DNA from: Limnanthes douglasii subsp. nivea
Lineage: Eukaryota; Streptophyta; Magnoliopsida; Brassicales; Limnanthaceae
DNA length: 64,000 nt
Reading direction: 5' to 3'
NCBI GenBank assembly: GCA_036936605.1
Contig: JAUPFV010000004.1
Span: forward strand, 184,716,807 to 184,780,806
The position numbers were made by a program, and so were the translations under genes. How positions within the stretch are numbered: the stretch's first letter is position 1; the number at the start of each line of letters is the position of its first letter. Positions 1 to 10,077 of the stretch are shown piece after piece. The notes below the pieces were generated by a model, which saw nothing but the letters and a program-made list of their open reading frames with translations, searched no databases and was not told the origin of the DNA.

Positions 1-217
1 TTACTCTTCTCTTGTTGGTGTGTAATATCCACAAGAAAACCTGTTCTTCATTTGGTGCGTTGTATCCAAAAGAAGATCAGTTGGAGTATCAAAGGCATTT
101 CCACAACCTTTGTGTGACCTATCGATCCACATCCTTTGATCCTTGAATCCTTTTGTGTTCCTAGTTGCAAAGTTATCCCTATCCCATTTCAGAGTGTCGA
201 TTCTAGGAGGAGTTTAT
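1..217 (+). repeat. LTR 3' fragment of the CRM family
   Basis: Matches the last ~220 bases of the complete LTRs in this window, ending GGAGGAGTTTAT. The terminal CA, primer site and everything up to RT are missing; the sequence passes directly into the RT coding stretch at about 218-220. Confidence 0.9.
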
Positions 218-219
218 GA

Positions 220-1431
220 GTAAAGTATCGCCATCCTATACCTAGATTAGATGATATGTTAGATGAATTGCATGGTTCTAGCATTTTTTCTAAGATTGAC
301 CTTAAAAGTGGTTATCACCAAATTAGGATGAAAGAAGGGGATGAGTGGAAAACTGCATTTAAAACTAAGCATGGACTATATGAATGGTTAGTAATGCCAT
401 TTGGGCTGACTAATGCACCTAGTACATTCATGCGGTTAATGAATCATGTTCTAAGGGCTTATATAGGAGTTTTTGTTGTAGTATATTTCGATGACATCTT
501 AATTTACAGCAAGTGCTTAGAAGAACATGTTCACCATCTGAAATTGATTTTAAGTGTACTTAGGAAGGAAAATCTCTATGCTAATCTTAAGAAATGCACT
601 TTTTGTACCCATAATCTTGTCTTTTTAGGTTTTGTTATAAGTGCAGATGGTATTAAGGTGGATGAGGAAAAGGTTAAGGCAATCTGCGAATGGCCAAGTC
701 CAAAAACAGTTGGAGAAGTGAGAAGCTTCCACGGCCTTGCAGGATTTTATAGGCGTTTTGTCAAAGATTTCAGCACCTTAGCTGCACCACTCACTGAAAT
801 AATAAAGAAGGACGTTGGTTTCAAGTGGGAACAAGCTCAAGAAGAAGCATTTCAATCCTTAAAAGAGAAGCTTACTCATGCTCCTGTCTTGACATTACCT
901 GATTTTCTTAAAACTTTTGAGATTGAATGTGATGCTTCTCGAATTGGGATTGGAGCTGTTTTGATGCAGGATAAAAAGCCCATAGCTTATTTCAGTGAAA
1001 AGCTTGGAGGAGCTACTCAAAACTATCCTACTTATGACAAGGAGTTGTATGCCTTAGTTCGAGCTTTGCAAACATGGCAGCATTACTTGTGGCCAAAGGA
1101 GTTTGTCATACACACTGACCATGAATCTCTCAAACACCTGAATGGTCAGCAAAAATTTAATAAAAGGCATGCAAGGTGGATAGAATTTATTGAGACATTT
1201 CCATATGTCATCAAATACAAACAAGGTAAAGAAAATATTGTTGCTGATACATTGTCCCAAAGGTATGCCTTAATCACTACTCTTGAAGCTAAGATTTTAG
1301 GATTTGATCATCTTAAGAGTTTATATAAAAATGATTCTGATTTTGGAAAGATGTATCAAGCATGTGAAAAGTTTGCTTCAAGGAGGTTCTACTTCAAAGT
1401 TTGCTGGATCACTTCCATTGGCCACATATGA
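220..1431 (+). pseudogene. CRM pol fragment: reverse transcriptase and RNase H
   Basis: RT copies element RNA into DNA and RNase H removes the RNA strand. The frame enters RT at [11 protein letters not shown], upstream of the first ATG (256), so there is no natural start. Visible are the RT core with catalytic YFDD near 486-497, the LGF motif, the connection segment ([13 protein letters not shown]) and RNase H with CDAS, KELYAL and HTDHESL carrying its acidic residues. The frame is open to about 1390, where a deletion with a short filler removes the end of RNase H and the first part of the integrase zinc finger; the last ~13 codons are out of frame. Start codon, protease and the N-terminal end of RT are missing, so this is a dead fragment. 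Confidence 0.92.
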
Positions 1432-2675
1432 GGAGGGATGTTGAAAGAATCTGTGACAGATGTGCTACTTGCAAACAAGCCAAATCTAAGGTTCAATCCC
1501 ACGGTTTGTATACTCCTTTACCTATTCCTAAGTATCCTTGGAATGATATATCTATGGAATTTGTAGTTGGATTGCCTAGGACTAGAACTTGTAAGGATTC
1601 CATTTTTGTGGTTGTTGATCGATTCTCTAAAATGGCACACTTTGTTGCTTGTCACAAAACTGATGATGCGTTGCACATTTCTAATCTGTTCTTTAAAGAG
1701 ATAGTTCGTTTGCATGGCATACCTAGGACGATAATTTCAGATAGGGACACTAAGTTTCTAAGTTACTTTTGGAAAACTTTGTGGTCTAAGTTAGGGACTA
1801 AGCTTTTAATTTCTACTACCTGTCACCCACAACCTGATGGACAAACAAAAGTAGTAAATAGGACTTTGTCCACTCTTCTACGTGCATTAATTAAAAAGAA
1901 CTTGAAAACTTGGGAAGAATGTTTGCCGCATGTTGAATTTGCATACAATCATTCTATGCATTCTGCTTCTAAGTACTCTCCTTTTTAAATTGTTTATGGA
2001 TTTAACCCAATATCTCCTTTGGATCTACTTCCTTTGCGTTTGAGTGAAAGAACTAGCATGGATGGGAAAAAGAAAGCTGAACTTGTAAAACAGATCCATG
2101 ATGATGTAAGGAAAAACATAGAAAAGAAAACTGAGCAATATGTCAAACAAGCAAATAAGGGAAGACGTGAGAAAGTTTTTGAGGTTGGAGATCAAGTATG
2201 GGTGCACTTAAGAAAGGAAAGATTTCCAGAAGAGAGGAAGTCAAAATTGATTCCTAGAATTGATGGACCATTTGAAGTAACAAAAAAGATCAACAATAAT
2301 GCGTATCAACTTGACCTACGAGGTAAGTATAAAGTGAGTCCTACCTTTAACGTTTCTGATTTGGTTCCTTTTATCGTAGATGAAATGGATTTGAGGTCAA
2401 ATCCTTTTCAAGTGGGAGAGGATGATGTGATCCTAGATGACACAAGGAGCTTAGAACATGGAAATGTGCAAGAACCAGATGAACAACTTGAAAAAGAAGA
2501 TGAGCTTGAAGTTGAAGATATTCTTATTTTGCCGGCTGGTCCAACAACTCGATCAAGAGCAAAACAATTTAACAAAGCTGTTGGAGGATTGCTTAATCAA
2601 CGAGAGAATCCACGTGATCAAAACGAAGTATGGTGGAAAAGCTTGTCAAACCACTTTGGTCTTGATTCAAGCTAA
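1401..2675 (+). pseudogene. CRM integrase with C-terminal tail, disrupted
   Basis: Integrase inserts the cDNA into the chromosome. Present are the CDRCATCKQ half of the HHCC zinc finger, the core Asp residues ([15 protein letters not shown]), the GPF/Y-type module (DGPFEVTKK) and the acidic tail ending in TTRSRAKQF. The HH half of the zinc finger is deleted. The third catalytic residue is changed: GQTKVVNR here against GQTEVVNR in the other copies (Glu to Lys). Codon 1986-1988 is TAA where others have CAA. The tail is frameshifted after ENPRDQN relative to E4. From 2423 on the coding sequence lies inside the 3' LTR. Confidence 0.92.
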
Positions 2676-3293
2676 TTGATTTCAACAAATGAGAAAGTGT
2701 CTCGATTGTACTCTTTTTCCCTTGTTCAAGTTTTGTCCTAATGGGTTTTCTTGACAAGGTTGTTAATGAGGCAATTGTTTCACTTCACCATTGCCCATAT
2801 GTTGAAATAAAAGCCCAAGGCCCATCTACACCAAAAGTCACGTCCTTGGAGGAGGGAAGGGTCTGATTTCCAGCTTATATCATTAATACTTTGTATTTTC
2901 AATATTAAAGCATTTTGTATCAAAGAAAACCCTTAATTGTTTTAGAGGCATGCATTATGTTTCCAAGAACAGCCTTAATTGTGTTCAAGGCTAGTTCTTT
3001 CTCCTATAAAAACTATGTACTCAGAATTCTAATGGTTAGACTATCTTTGATTCTGAAAAAAAACTTCTTAAGTTTTACTCTTCTCTTGTTGGTGTGTAAT
3101 ATCCACAAGAAAACCTGTGCTTCATTTGGTGCGTCATATCCAAAGGAAGGTCAGTTGGAATATCAAAGGCCTTTCCACAACCTTTGTGTGACCTATCGAT
3201 CCATATCCTTTTATCCTTGAATCCTTTTGGGTTCCTGGTTGCAAAGTTATCACTATCCCATTTGAGAGTGCCGATTCTAGGAGGAGTTTATCA
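2423..3293 (+). repeat. E1 3' LTR (871 bp)
   Basis: Begins TGATGTGATCC and ends GTTTATCA, giving the 4-bp terminal inverted repeat TGAT/ATCA. The purine-rich tract AAGTGGGAGAGGA lies just upstream (2410-2422). The LTR contains, in order: the last ~85 codons of pol, a nested hairpin motif (about 2707-2775), a TATA box at 3005-3012 and the R/U5 part. It carries the variant GTATCAAAGAAAACCC, shared with the LTR at 14366 but not with most other copies. Confidence 0.93.
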
Positions 3294-3410
3294 GAAGGAA
3301 GCCAGGGAGTTTCAGGTGCAGAAACCTCGTCTGAAGAACCTGAGGGAAACAATGACAAAGAATTAGTTAAGGATGCTGGTTTGAACTCGGGCATAGAGGA
3401 AAAAAACTAG
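3294..3410 (+). pseudogene. Possible last-exon remnant of a host gene
   Basis: Directly after the E1 LTR an open frame of 38 codons runs to TAG at 3408-3410. It is acidic and Ser/Glu/Asn-rich (fragments: GVSGAETSSEEPEGNN and LNSGIEEKN), composition typical of a disordered protein C-terminus and unlike the retroelement frames nearby. It matches no other sequence in the window. The following ~100 bases read like 3' UTR. I do not recognise the protein. If real, E1 inserted into this exon and the rest lies left of the window. It could also be a chance frame. Confidence 0.4.
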
Positions 3411-4090
3411 TCTTTCTCTCATTGCATAAGTTTTGGGTGTAGCATAGTGTGAAAAAGACTGAAATGAGATGTGGTTTGAGTCTGTAGATTATTATAGTGC
3501 TAACTTACAGGCTACCTTTGTTTAATGATATCACATAAGACGCTAGTGCTTTTATACCAGGTACTCAAGAATTTGGCTTTTACATTAAGAAAAATGAGTT
3601 TTAAGTAAACATTTGCTTTTGCAATTTATGATTATATTATGAGATTTAAAAGGGGTCTTGGTTTATATTTGATCATCCCTGAAAAACAATCCGATTAAAA
3701 AGCCTTTTTCCTTAGGCCCCGACTATGCTAAATGTGACGAATGAGTTGTTGATTTTGTAAATTATATAGATCAACTAGTTTCCATCCATGGTTGATGACA
3801 GATGTATCCGCTTTTACATCCCAACCACAAAGATGATCTTAAATATCATAATATCAGATCAATTTTTCTTAATTATAACCGTTTGTTGATGTTGGTTGAT
3901 AAATATAAAATTTCAAAATTAAATTGTTAACTTTGATGTAAAAATTAAGCTAAAATAAATTAAAATTCAGTTTTTAAAAAAGAGTAGTATTGATTTTCAA
4001 CAAAATTATAGCTAACTACAATCTCTCATCTTTCCAAAGCCATAACGGTTAGTTTTTTTGTCTTTTTTACGATTTTCATTCTTCCGGTTT
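3411..4090. other. AT-rich spacer, no gene seen
   Basis: The first ~130 bases could be the 3' UTR of the preceding exon remnant. The rest is AT-rich with stops in all frames and no repeat of anything else in the window. Confidence 0.6.
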
Positions 4091-4315
4091 ACATTAGCTT
4101 TCCAGTTTGACGTATTTCGGTGGGTTCAGGCTCGTTAGCCTGAATCTCGAGGCTGAGAGTGAGGTGGAGATCACTTTCTTTCTTGTCGGAGACAATCCGA
4201 AGCTTATCCTATGTTTTTTTTCTTTTTCGGTGAAAAATCTCAGCCATCCTTCTTTGATTATGCTACACGGGCTGGTGCTTAGAGGTCGCTATGCCTCTTA
4301 TTTTGGCTGCAATCC

Positions 4316-5140
4316 TTGGAGAACGGAGAAAAAAGGAGTAAAGGAGGTGCGCTATGGTCATTCTTGCGTTCCGATTCGATGAATTTGTTCTATTTTTCCT
4401 GGTCGAGATGCTCTAGCGTCGTTAGGAGCTTCGCCGCTTCCGGAGTTAGCTCTTCAAGTTCTGGGCAGCATCGTATATTTCGATTGAGGAGCATTATCAT
4501 AGATTGCTATGTCTCCTCGAGCTGGGTTCGTACTGTTAAAGGCGAGGAAAAGAGCGTATGCGGTAACGAGGGAACCGTATCCGGCGAAAAGGTAAGCACG
4601 TGTAGTGCTATCCCGGGCTTGGTAAGTAACAGAGAATGTAGTGGGGAGTGCTCTAATGGTGCTATTACGGACTCAGTGAGTAACAGAGTGTGTCATGAAA
4701 AGTACCATGGTGAGGCTTCTCTAGGCTTGGTGAGAAGCAGAGAAGGTTTTCGGCAGTACTATGGTGCTAATGCTTCTCCTCTTGCGGCGAGCCCTCCTCT
4801 CCAAACGGTTGGTAAAGGCTCTTCTGGAAAGTCGTCGATGAGACGGTTGATTATCAGAGCTGTCTGGCGACCCATGCTTAAGGTGAATGTGGAAATCTTT
4901 TTTACGATGGCTACGTTCCAATCGTTTTTAGAAATTTGGTCGGCTCAATGTAAAAACCTGGGAGGTAGTGTTAGGACCAATCTCTGCTTCTCGTTCAGAG
5001 CTTTGACCAATCTCTGCTTCTCGTTCAGAGCTTTGACCAATCTCTACTTCTCGTGCAGAGCTTTTGGGTCTATTGTACCCTATCTAAGAGAATTCGCCAT
5101 TCTAACATCTTGGCATATGGTAAAAAGAGTTGTCCTATGA
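4316..5140 (+). CDS. Hypothetical 274-aa frame in LINE-1 5' region
   Basis: Longest frame upstream of LINE-1 ORF2, not recognised as any family. It is Ser/Arg/Cys-rich with no membrane segment or zinc-knuckle spacing. Two internal repeats dominate it: three imperfect ~54-bp units (about residues 100-155, each with an SNR or RSRE core) and three 10-residue units (TNLCFSFRAL) near the C-terminus. The frame ends just before the segment homologous to the LINE-2 ORF1/ORF2 junction. It may be a 5' UTR that happens to be open, because tandem repeats in multiples of three keep frames open, or a divergent ORF1. Codon content is GC-rich compared with the flanks. Confidence 0.3.
   Translation: MENGEKRSKGGALWSFLRSDSMNLFYFSWSRCSSVVRSFAASGVSSSSSGQHRIFRLRSIIIDCYVSSSWVRTVKGEEKSVCGNEGTVSGEKVSTCSAIPGLVSNRECSGECSNGAITDSVSNRVCHEKYHGEASLGLVRSREGFRQYYGANASPLAASPPLQTVGKGSSGKSSMRRLIIRAVWRPMLKVNVEIFFTMATFQSFLEIWSAQCKNLGGSVRTNLCFSFRALTNLCFSFRALTNLYFSCRAFGSIVPYLREFAILTSWHMVKRVVL
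4612..4778 (+). repeat. Three imperfect ~54-bp tandem units
   Basis: Units begin near 4615, 4669 and 4721. Each has the pattern GGCTTGGTAAGTAACAGAGA followed by an ATGGTG(C/A) block. They are clearly related but diverged. Confidence 0.65.
4975..5064 (+). repeat. 30-bp tandem repeat, three copies
   Basis: Units 4975-5004, 5005-5034 and 5035-5064, core CCAATCTCTGCTTCTCGTTC. The first two are identical; the third has three changes. Confidence 0.95.
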
Positions 5141-5149
5141 CAGGAGCAT

Positions 5150-8100
5150 CGTCTAACCCACTATAAGTATTCTTTTATAATTATAGCTTCTTGGAATGTT
5201 AGAGGTCTCAACGACTCTGATATCATTATTAGTAATAGTATATCTCTTTTAATTCTTGTCAAAACCAAAGTCCAAATTCACAAAGTCGAGCCTATTATTG
5301 GAACTATGACTCCTTTTTTGCATTTAATCACCATTCGCTCCTCCCACCCTTTAGGTAGAATCTGGATTATCTAGAACCCTAGTGTCATCACTGTCTCCAG
5401 CTTGTCCCAATCCCCTCAGCATATGCATTGTATGGCTAAATGCCATAATCGACCTTCCTCTTTTCGTTTTTATGCTATTTATGCTTTTAACGAACCTTTT
5501 GACCGAATCCCTCTCTGAAATGATTTAATGGCCTTCTCTAGTCAGGATATTGGTATCCCCTGGGTCGTTGTTGGCGATTTTAATTCTATTCGCAAACCTT
5601 CGGAGCGTTTGGGTTCCCCTGAAATCTGGACCTCAGCTATTGATGATTTCAACAATTGTTGCTATCATAGTGATCTAAGCGACCTCAGATCCATTGGTTT
5701 CCCTTTCACTTGGATCAACAAGAAACCTTCGCATCCTATTCTTTCTGAAATAGATAGGGTTCTTGTCAATCCTGATTGGGATGATCATTTCCCCATGTCT
5801 TTTGCTCACTTTGGCTTCCTCCGTTCCTCAGAACATACCACTGTTACTCTCAATTTAGGACTCCCGAGGCATAAGAAACCTTTCAAATTCTTCAATAGGT
5901 GGCGATCACACCCTCACTACAAAGATAGTGTCGCCAATTGTTGGAATCTTCCTTCTAATGCCTCGGGGATGAATCTGGTCTCCCAGAAACTTAACCGCCT
6001 CCAGCTTGAGCTCTCTTATCTCAACTGTAAAGAGTATAGGGATATTAGCTCCCGGGTGTCTGACGCCCAAAATTATATTTTTGTCGCCCAATTCAACCTT
6101 GCTCTCAACGCGGAACTTGTTTCCAAAGAAATTGAGGCCTCATCCTCCTACACTATTCTGAGTCGTGCCAAAGAATCCTTTCATAAGAAAAAATCTAGAG
6201 AAAACTAGATCAAACTTGGGGATAAGAACTCTAAATTTTTCCACAATAGTATCAAAACTCGTCTTTTCAGGAATAAAATTATTTTTATCAATAATGACTA
6301 AGGGGACACAGTCTCTACCCCTGCCGGTGTCTCCAAGGTCATTGTAAATTATTTTCGGGACCTGATTGGAACCAGACACCCTCCTGGTTACCCTGGTTTG
6401 GAAAGACTTTCTTCCTTCATCTCTACTAAAGTCAAAGACACTGACAAAACCATAATGACGTGTGAAATCACTCGTGAGGAAATAAATTCAGCTTTTTTTA
6501 GTATTGATAGTAACAAAGTCGTTGGCCTAGATGGTTTCAATGCCAGATTCTTCAAGACCTCATGGATCATTGTGGGACCTGACATTTGTAATGGGGTCCT
6601 AGAATTTTTCAATTCTGGTTCTCTCGATCCTACCTGGAATTCCACCTCCATTGCTCTTATCCCCCAAAAGAATTCCCCTTCTATAGCTTTTGATTTTAGA
6701 CCAATTACCCCGTGCAATGTTGTCTACAAGATTATCTCAAAAAATTTGGCTAACAGAGTCAAGACCTCTTTCCCGTACCTTATTGATTCGTCCCAATCGA
6801 CCTTTGTTTCTGGCAGAAACATCTCCAATAACATTCTTCTCTCCCAAGAACTCTTAAAGTGCTACAACAATAACAAAGGTACCAAAAGAGTTGCTCTTAA
6901 AATTGATCTCATGAAAGCTTTTGATAATGTTAGATGACATCTCATCTTTGACATTCTCGTTGTGATGAACTTCCCTGTTAAAATGATCAATTGGATTATT
7001 AATTGCATTTCCTCTCTCTCCTACAAATCGTCATTAATGGTGATACCCGTGGAAATTTTCATGGTAGGAAATGGCTAAGGAAAGGAGGCCCTCTCTCTCA
7101 TTTTCTCTTTGTCTTTGTAGTGCAAGTCCTCTCGAGCATCCTTAAAGAGAAAAGTAAAAATCTAAACTTTAAATATCACGAGAAATGCCAGAACCTTAAG
7201 ATCATTAATCTATGCTTCGTTGATGACCTGATGATTTTCTGTCATGGTGATGTCAACTCTCTTCTTCTTATTAACGAAGGTCTCCAAGACTTCTTCTTCT
7301 CTAGTCTGAAAGTCAACCCATGAAAAGTCAAATCTTCCTCTCTGGAATGAATGACCCCCTTCACTCTGAACTTCTCTCTATCATTGGCTTCGTTGAAGGT
7401 CAACTACCAGCTAAATACCCGGGAGTTCCCCTTCTTACGGGTCGTCTCTCTCATGCTAAATGTCGTCCTCCAATTCACAAAATTACGTCTCATATTGACT
7501 CTTGGACCTCCAAACATCTCTCTTATGCTGGTAGACTTCAGCTAATCAAATCTGTTCTTTTCGTTGGGCAAGTTTACTGGTCCTTCATCTTCATCCTTCC
7601 CTCAAGGGTGCTGAAGGAATTATTCCAATATCTTCATCGCTTCCTCTGGTCGGGTCCAACCATAAAAGTTCACGGGGCCAAAGTGGCCTGGTCCGACATA
7701 TCCACTCTCACAAGGGAGGGTGGTCTTGGGATTCTAGACTTAAAATCTGGAATCTGGCGGTCGTCCTCAAACATCTCTGGTCTATAATTAGTAGTAACTC
7801 GCAATCCATATGGAGAGATTGGATTAAATCAGAAAAAAAAACTTTTGGAATCTTGATACTGGCTCCACCCTCTCTTGGGCTTGGAGGAAAATCTTAAATC
7901 TGCGTCCTTTGACTAGTAACTTGTACAAGGTTGCAGTTAGTAATAGAATGAACACCTCCATTTGGTATGACCCATGGCTCCTTACTACCTCTCTAGCCAA
8001 GCATTACGGTCAAAGTGTCATCAAAGATTCTAGACTTGGTAAGAATCTCAAGGTCCTAAAATTTATCCGAGATGGTCAATGGCATTGCATTGGCCAATCA

Positions 8101-8390
8101 ACTTCAGATCTGCTAGAGCTCGGAGCCGTAATAACCTCCACGAAATCAACAATCTAATTATTACCCTCCCATCGCCCATCACTGTCTCAAACGATATTCA
8201 ATATTGGATTGCGAAGGCTGGCAACTCTAACTTCACTATCAAGGACACGTACCATGCCATTCGATACCCCGCCCCCACTATGGGGTGGGACGGGTTAGTC
8301 TGGAACAAATATAACATCCCCCCGACATTCCTTTATCTTATGGCTTGCAATTCTCGGCAAGCTTTCTTCCAGGGACAAACTAATTAGATG
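5150..8390 (+). pseudogene. LINE-1 ORF2: endonuclease-RT-zinc-binding polyprotein, broken
   Basis: ORF2 nicks the target and primes reverse transcription there. Domains in order: AP-type endonuclease from ASWNVRGLND (about 5190) through VVGDFNS (about 5567) to SEHTTVTL (about 5830; SDH in LINE-2); RT from about 6450 with FKTSW, FRPI, ALKIDLMKAFDN, a weakened GGPLSH in place of GDPLSP, and FVDD for FADD (about 7217); then the LGGLGI/W region and the start of the RVT zinc-binding module (WNKYNIP, about 8310). Stops at 5372-5374, 6206-6208 and 6935-6937 each replace Trp of LINE-2. Frameshifts occur near 7020, 7320 and 7800-8100. The C-terminal Cys/His part is largely deleted. Confidence 0.88.
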
Positions 8391-8511
8391 GGGCAAAAAG
8401 ACCCCACCTGATTGCGTCCTTTGCATCTTTGACTCTGAGACTACACATCATCTCCTCGAAACAACATTTGGCGGTCTTGGCAATTGTCTACCACGTCTGG
8501 TAGAAGAGGAA

Positions 8512-8630
8512 TTCAAGGCACCAAGATTAACTGGCCACGTTTGCATCCCCCCCCCCCTGCTTTTTTGATATCTAGCCGGATCATAGATGACCTTCGGTTA
8601 CGATTTCAAGGCACCAAGATTAACTGGCCA
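8512..8630 (+). repeat. 26-bp direct repeat in LINE-1 3' end
   Basis: TTCAAGGCACCAAGATTAAC starts at 8512 and again at 8605, 93 bases apart, with an 11-C homopolymer at 8547-8557 between. The repeated text encodes the conserved QGTKINWP end of ORF2, so a piece of the ORF2 end is duplicated. Confidence 0.85.
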
Positions 8631-8710
8631 TTATAATCTTCGTACTAACTTACTCTTATTTCATGCAACTTTTGAGTTTTCTATGATTGTTCGTTGTCGA
8701 GCATCTCTTG

Positions 8711-8788
8711 TCCTACCTTGGTGGTTCGCAGCTGCACGGCCTTGTAGCGTCCTACCTTGGTGGTTCGCAGCTGCACGGCCTTGTAACG
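8711..8788 (+). repeat. 39-bp tandem duplication in LINE-1 3' UTR
   Basis: Units 8711-8749 and 8750-8788 differ at one position; core CCTACCTTGGTGGTTCGCAG. Confidence 0.95.
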
Positions 8789-8789
8789 G

Positions 8790-9062
8790 CCTTTTAATAT
8801 ATTTTTTTAAAAAATCAGTATTTTTATAAAAAAATATATATTTATACAATTTTTATTTATTAAAAAAGTTTTTAAAAACTTTAAAATTTTATTTACTCTA
8901 TTTATTTACGTTTTGTTTATTTTCATTAAAAAATTAATTTCTTTTTAAAATTTATTTATTTATGTTTTATGTTACACTACAAAATAATTTTGTTCGTTCT
9001 TTTTTAGCAATTTTAAAATTATAAACGATTTCATAGTCGTTTTCTTTAGGGATTCTCAATTA
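8790..9062. other. Very AT-rich spacer between the two LINEs
   Basis: Runs of A and T with no frame, repeat or recognisable motif. It may include the remnant tail of LINE-1. Confidence 0.6.
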
Positions 9063-9087
9063 CTCCATCATCCGCAATTTTGGGAAC

Positions 9088-10077
9088 GTGGGTAAAGGCC
9101 TAAAAGGAAGAAAGTATAAATTGGCTCATCCGAAACTCCCCTTACCCCCCTCTTCAAAGGATTTCTCTAGAGGTATTTCAAGTTCCAACTCGCTTTCTAA
9201 CACTAAGCCACTTTCCTCTTATGCTATTATAGTTGCGGGACATAGTGACAATCGCTCTCCTTTAGCAATCGGAATCAGAAACATGGAAATGGATGGTAAT
9301 GAATTCATTATGAACGACTCGGCATTAGGATCTCCGAGTTCTTGGAAGGCTTGTCTTTCAGGATATTTTCTCAATCAGCCTTCCAATCTTGCTTTTCTTA
9401 AGGCTAACGTGGAATCGCTATGGAAAAGATTTGGACTTTTGAAATTCAAACCTCTCCCCGAAGGCTACTTCTTCTTCAAATTTGGTTCAGAGGAGATGAC
9501 TAAAAATGTTATGGAGGAAGCCCCTTGGCATTTCGGGGGTCATCTAATGATTCTGCAAATTTGGGAGCCTCTTACCTCCCTTATCAAAGATCCCCACTCG
9601 GAAATACCAATTTGGGTTAAGGTATTTAACCTCCCTCTTGAGCTATGGACTGCTGTAGGCTTCAGCAATGTAGGTTCGGTTATTGGAACTACTCTCTATA
9701 TGGATCATCAGACTGAGAGGAAGGAAAAGCTTCGATTTGCTCGAATTTGTATCATGATCAAAGCGGGTCCCCCAATCCGGTATTAGTTTACCTTCAAAAT
9801 CAAAGGCAAATCCATCACGGTCTCCTTTGAATACTAGGGCCTCCCTCCTCAATGTGCAAATTGCATAGTCTTTGGGCACCCTACTCGCCAGTGTACAAAA
9901 GAGTCTCTCAAGCTCCTCCCTTTTCCTACCGAGACTAAATCATCCGAGGAAGATCCCTATGAGATTGACCCCGAGGTGGACTCTAGACTTCCATCTATCT
10001 CTGAGGATAAAGAAGTGGAGACCAGAGAGGAGGTGGATTCGCCCCCCCCCCAAAAGAATGTGTACGGACGTAGCTAA
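9088..10077 (+). pseudogene. LINE-2 ORF1: DUF4283 and CCHC zinc-knuckle protein
   Basis: ORF1 of plant L1 elements binds nucleic acid and packages element RNA. DUF4283 lies at about residues 75-210 (SGYFLNQPSN, WKRFGLLKFK, GYFFFKF, EAPWHFGGHLMILQIWEP). A CX2CX4HX4C knuckle (CANCIVFGHPTRQC) sits near 9854, followed by an acidic Ser/Pro tail. The frame opens at a GTG (9088) and the first ATG is 9283, so the N-terminus is probably truncated. In-frame TAGs at 9784-9786 and 9835-9837 kill it. A 10-C run at 10042-10051 lies just before the ORF2 start. Confidence 0.85.

Larger units (their letters stand above)
1..3293 (+). mobile_element. E1: 5'-deleted CRM-clade Ty3/gypsy LTR retrotransposon
   Basis: The window opens inside an LTR whose 3' end is joined directly to reverse transcriptase, so primer site, leader, gag and protease are gone. 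RT, RNase H, integrase and a complete 3' LTR follow. The clade is assigned from RT motifs ([13 protein letters not shown]), the integrase C-terminus ([13 protein letters not shown], then LRSNPF) and the tail TTRSRAKQF, all typical of plant CRM chromoviruses. Internal lesions are a deletion of about 137 bases near 1391, a stop at 1986-1988, and loss of the integrase catalytic Glu. The 5' target duplication is off-window; the right flank is GAAGG. Confidence 0.9.
4090..8790 (+). mobile_element. LINE-1: L1-type non-LTR retrotransposon, degenerate
   Basis: A GC-richer 5' part (about 4.09-5.14 kb) is followed by ORF2 with endonuclease, RT and the start of the zinc-binding C-terminal domain, then a 3' UTR with short duplications. 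From about 5.12 kb it is homologous to LINE-2 (9.06-13.9 kb). The expected ORF1 (DUF4283) is not seen; its place is taken by an unrelated repeat-bearing region. The boundaries are estimates; no target duplication or poly-A tail was found. Confidence 0.8.

Noticed and set aside
2915..3220. MFPRKALIV-type frames in many places (17295, 19818, 46117, 58383, 61894)
   Set aside because: These are the U3/R part of the LTR containing the TATA box and 43-bp repeat; frames vary between copies and end at different points.
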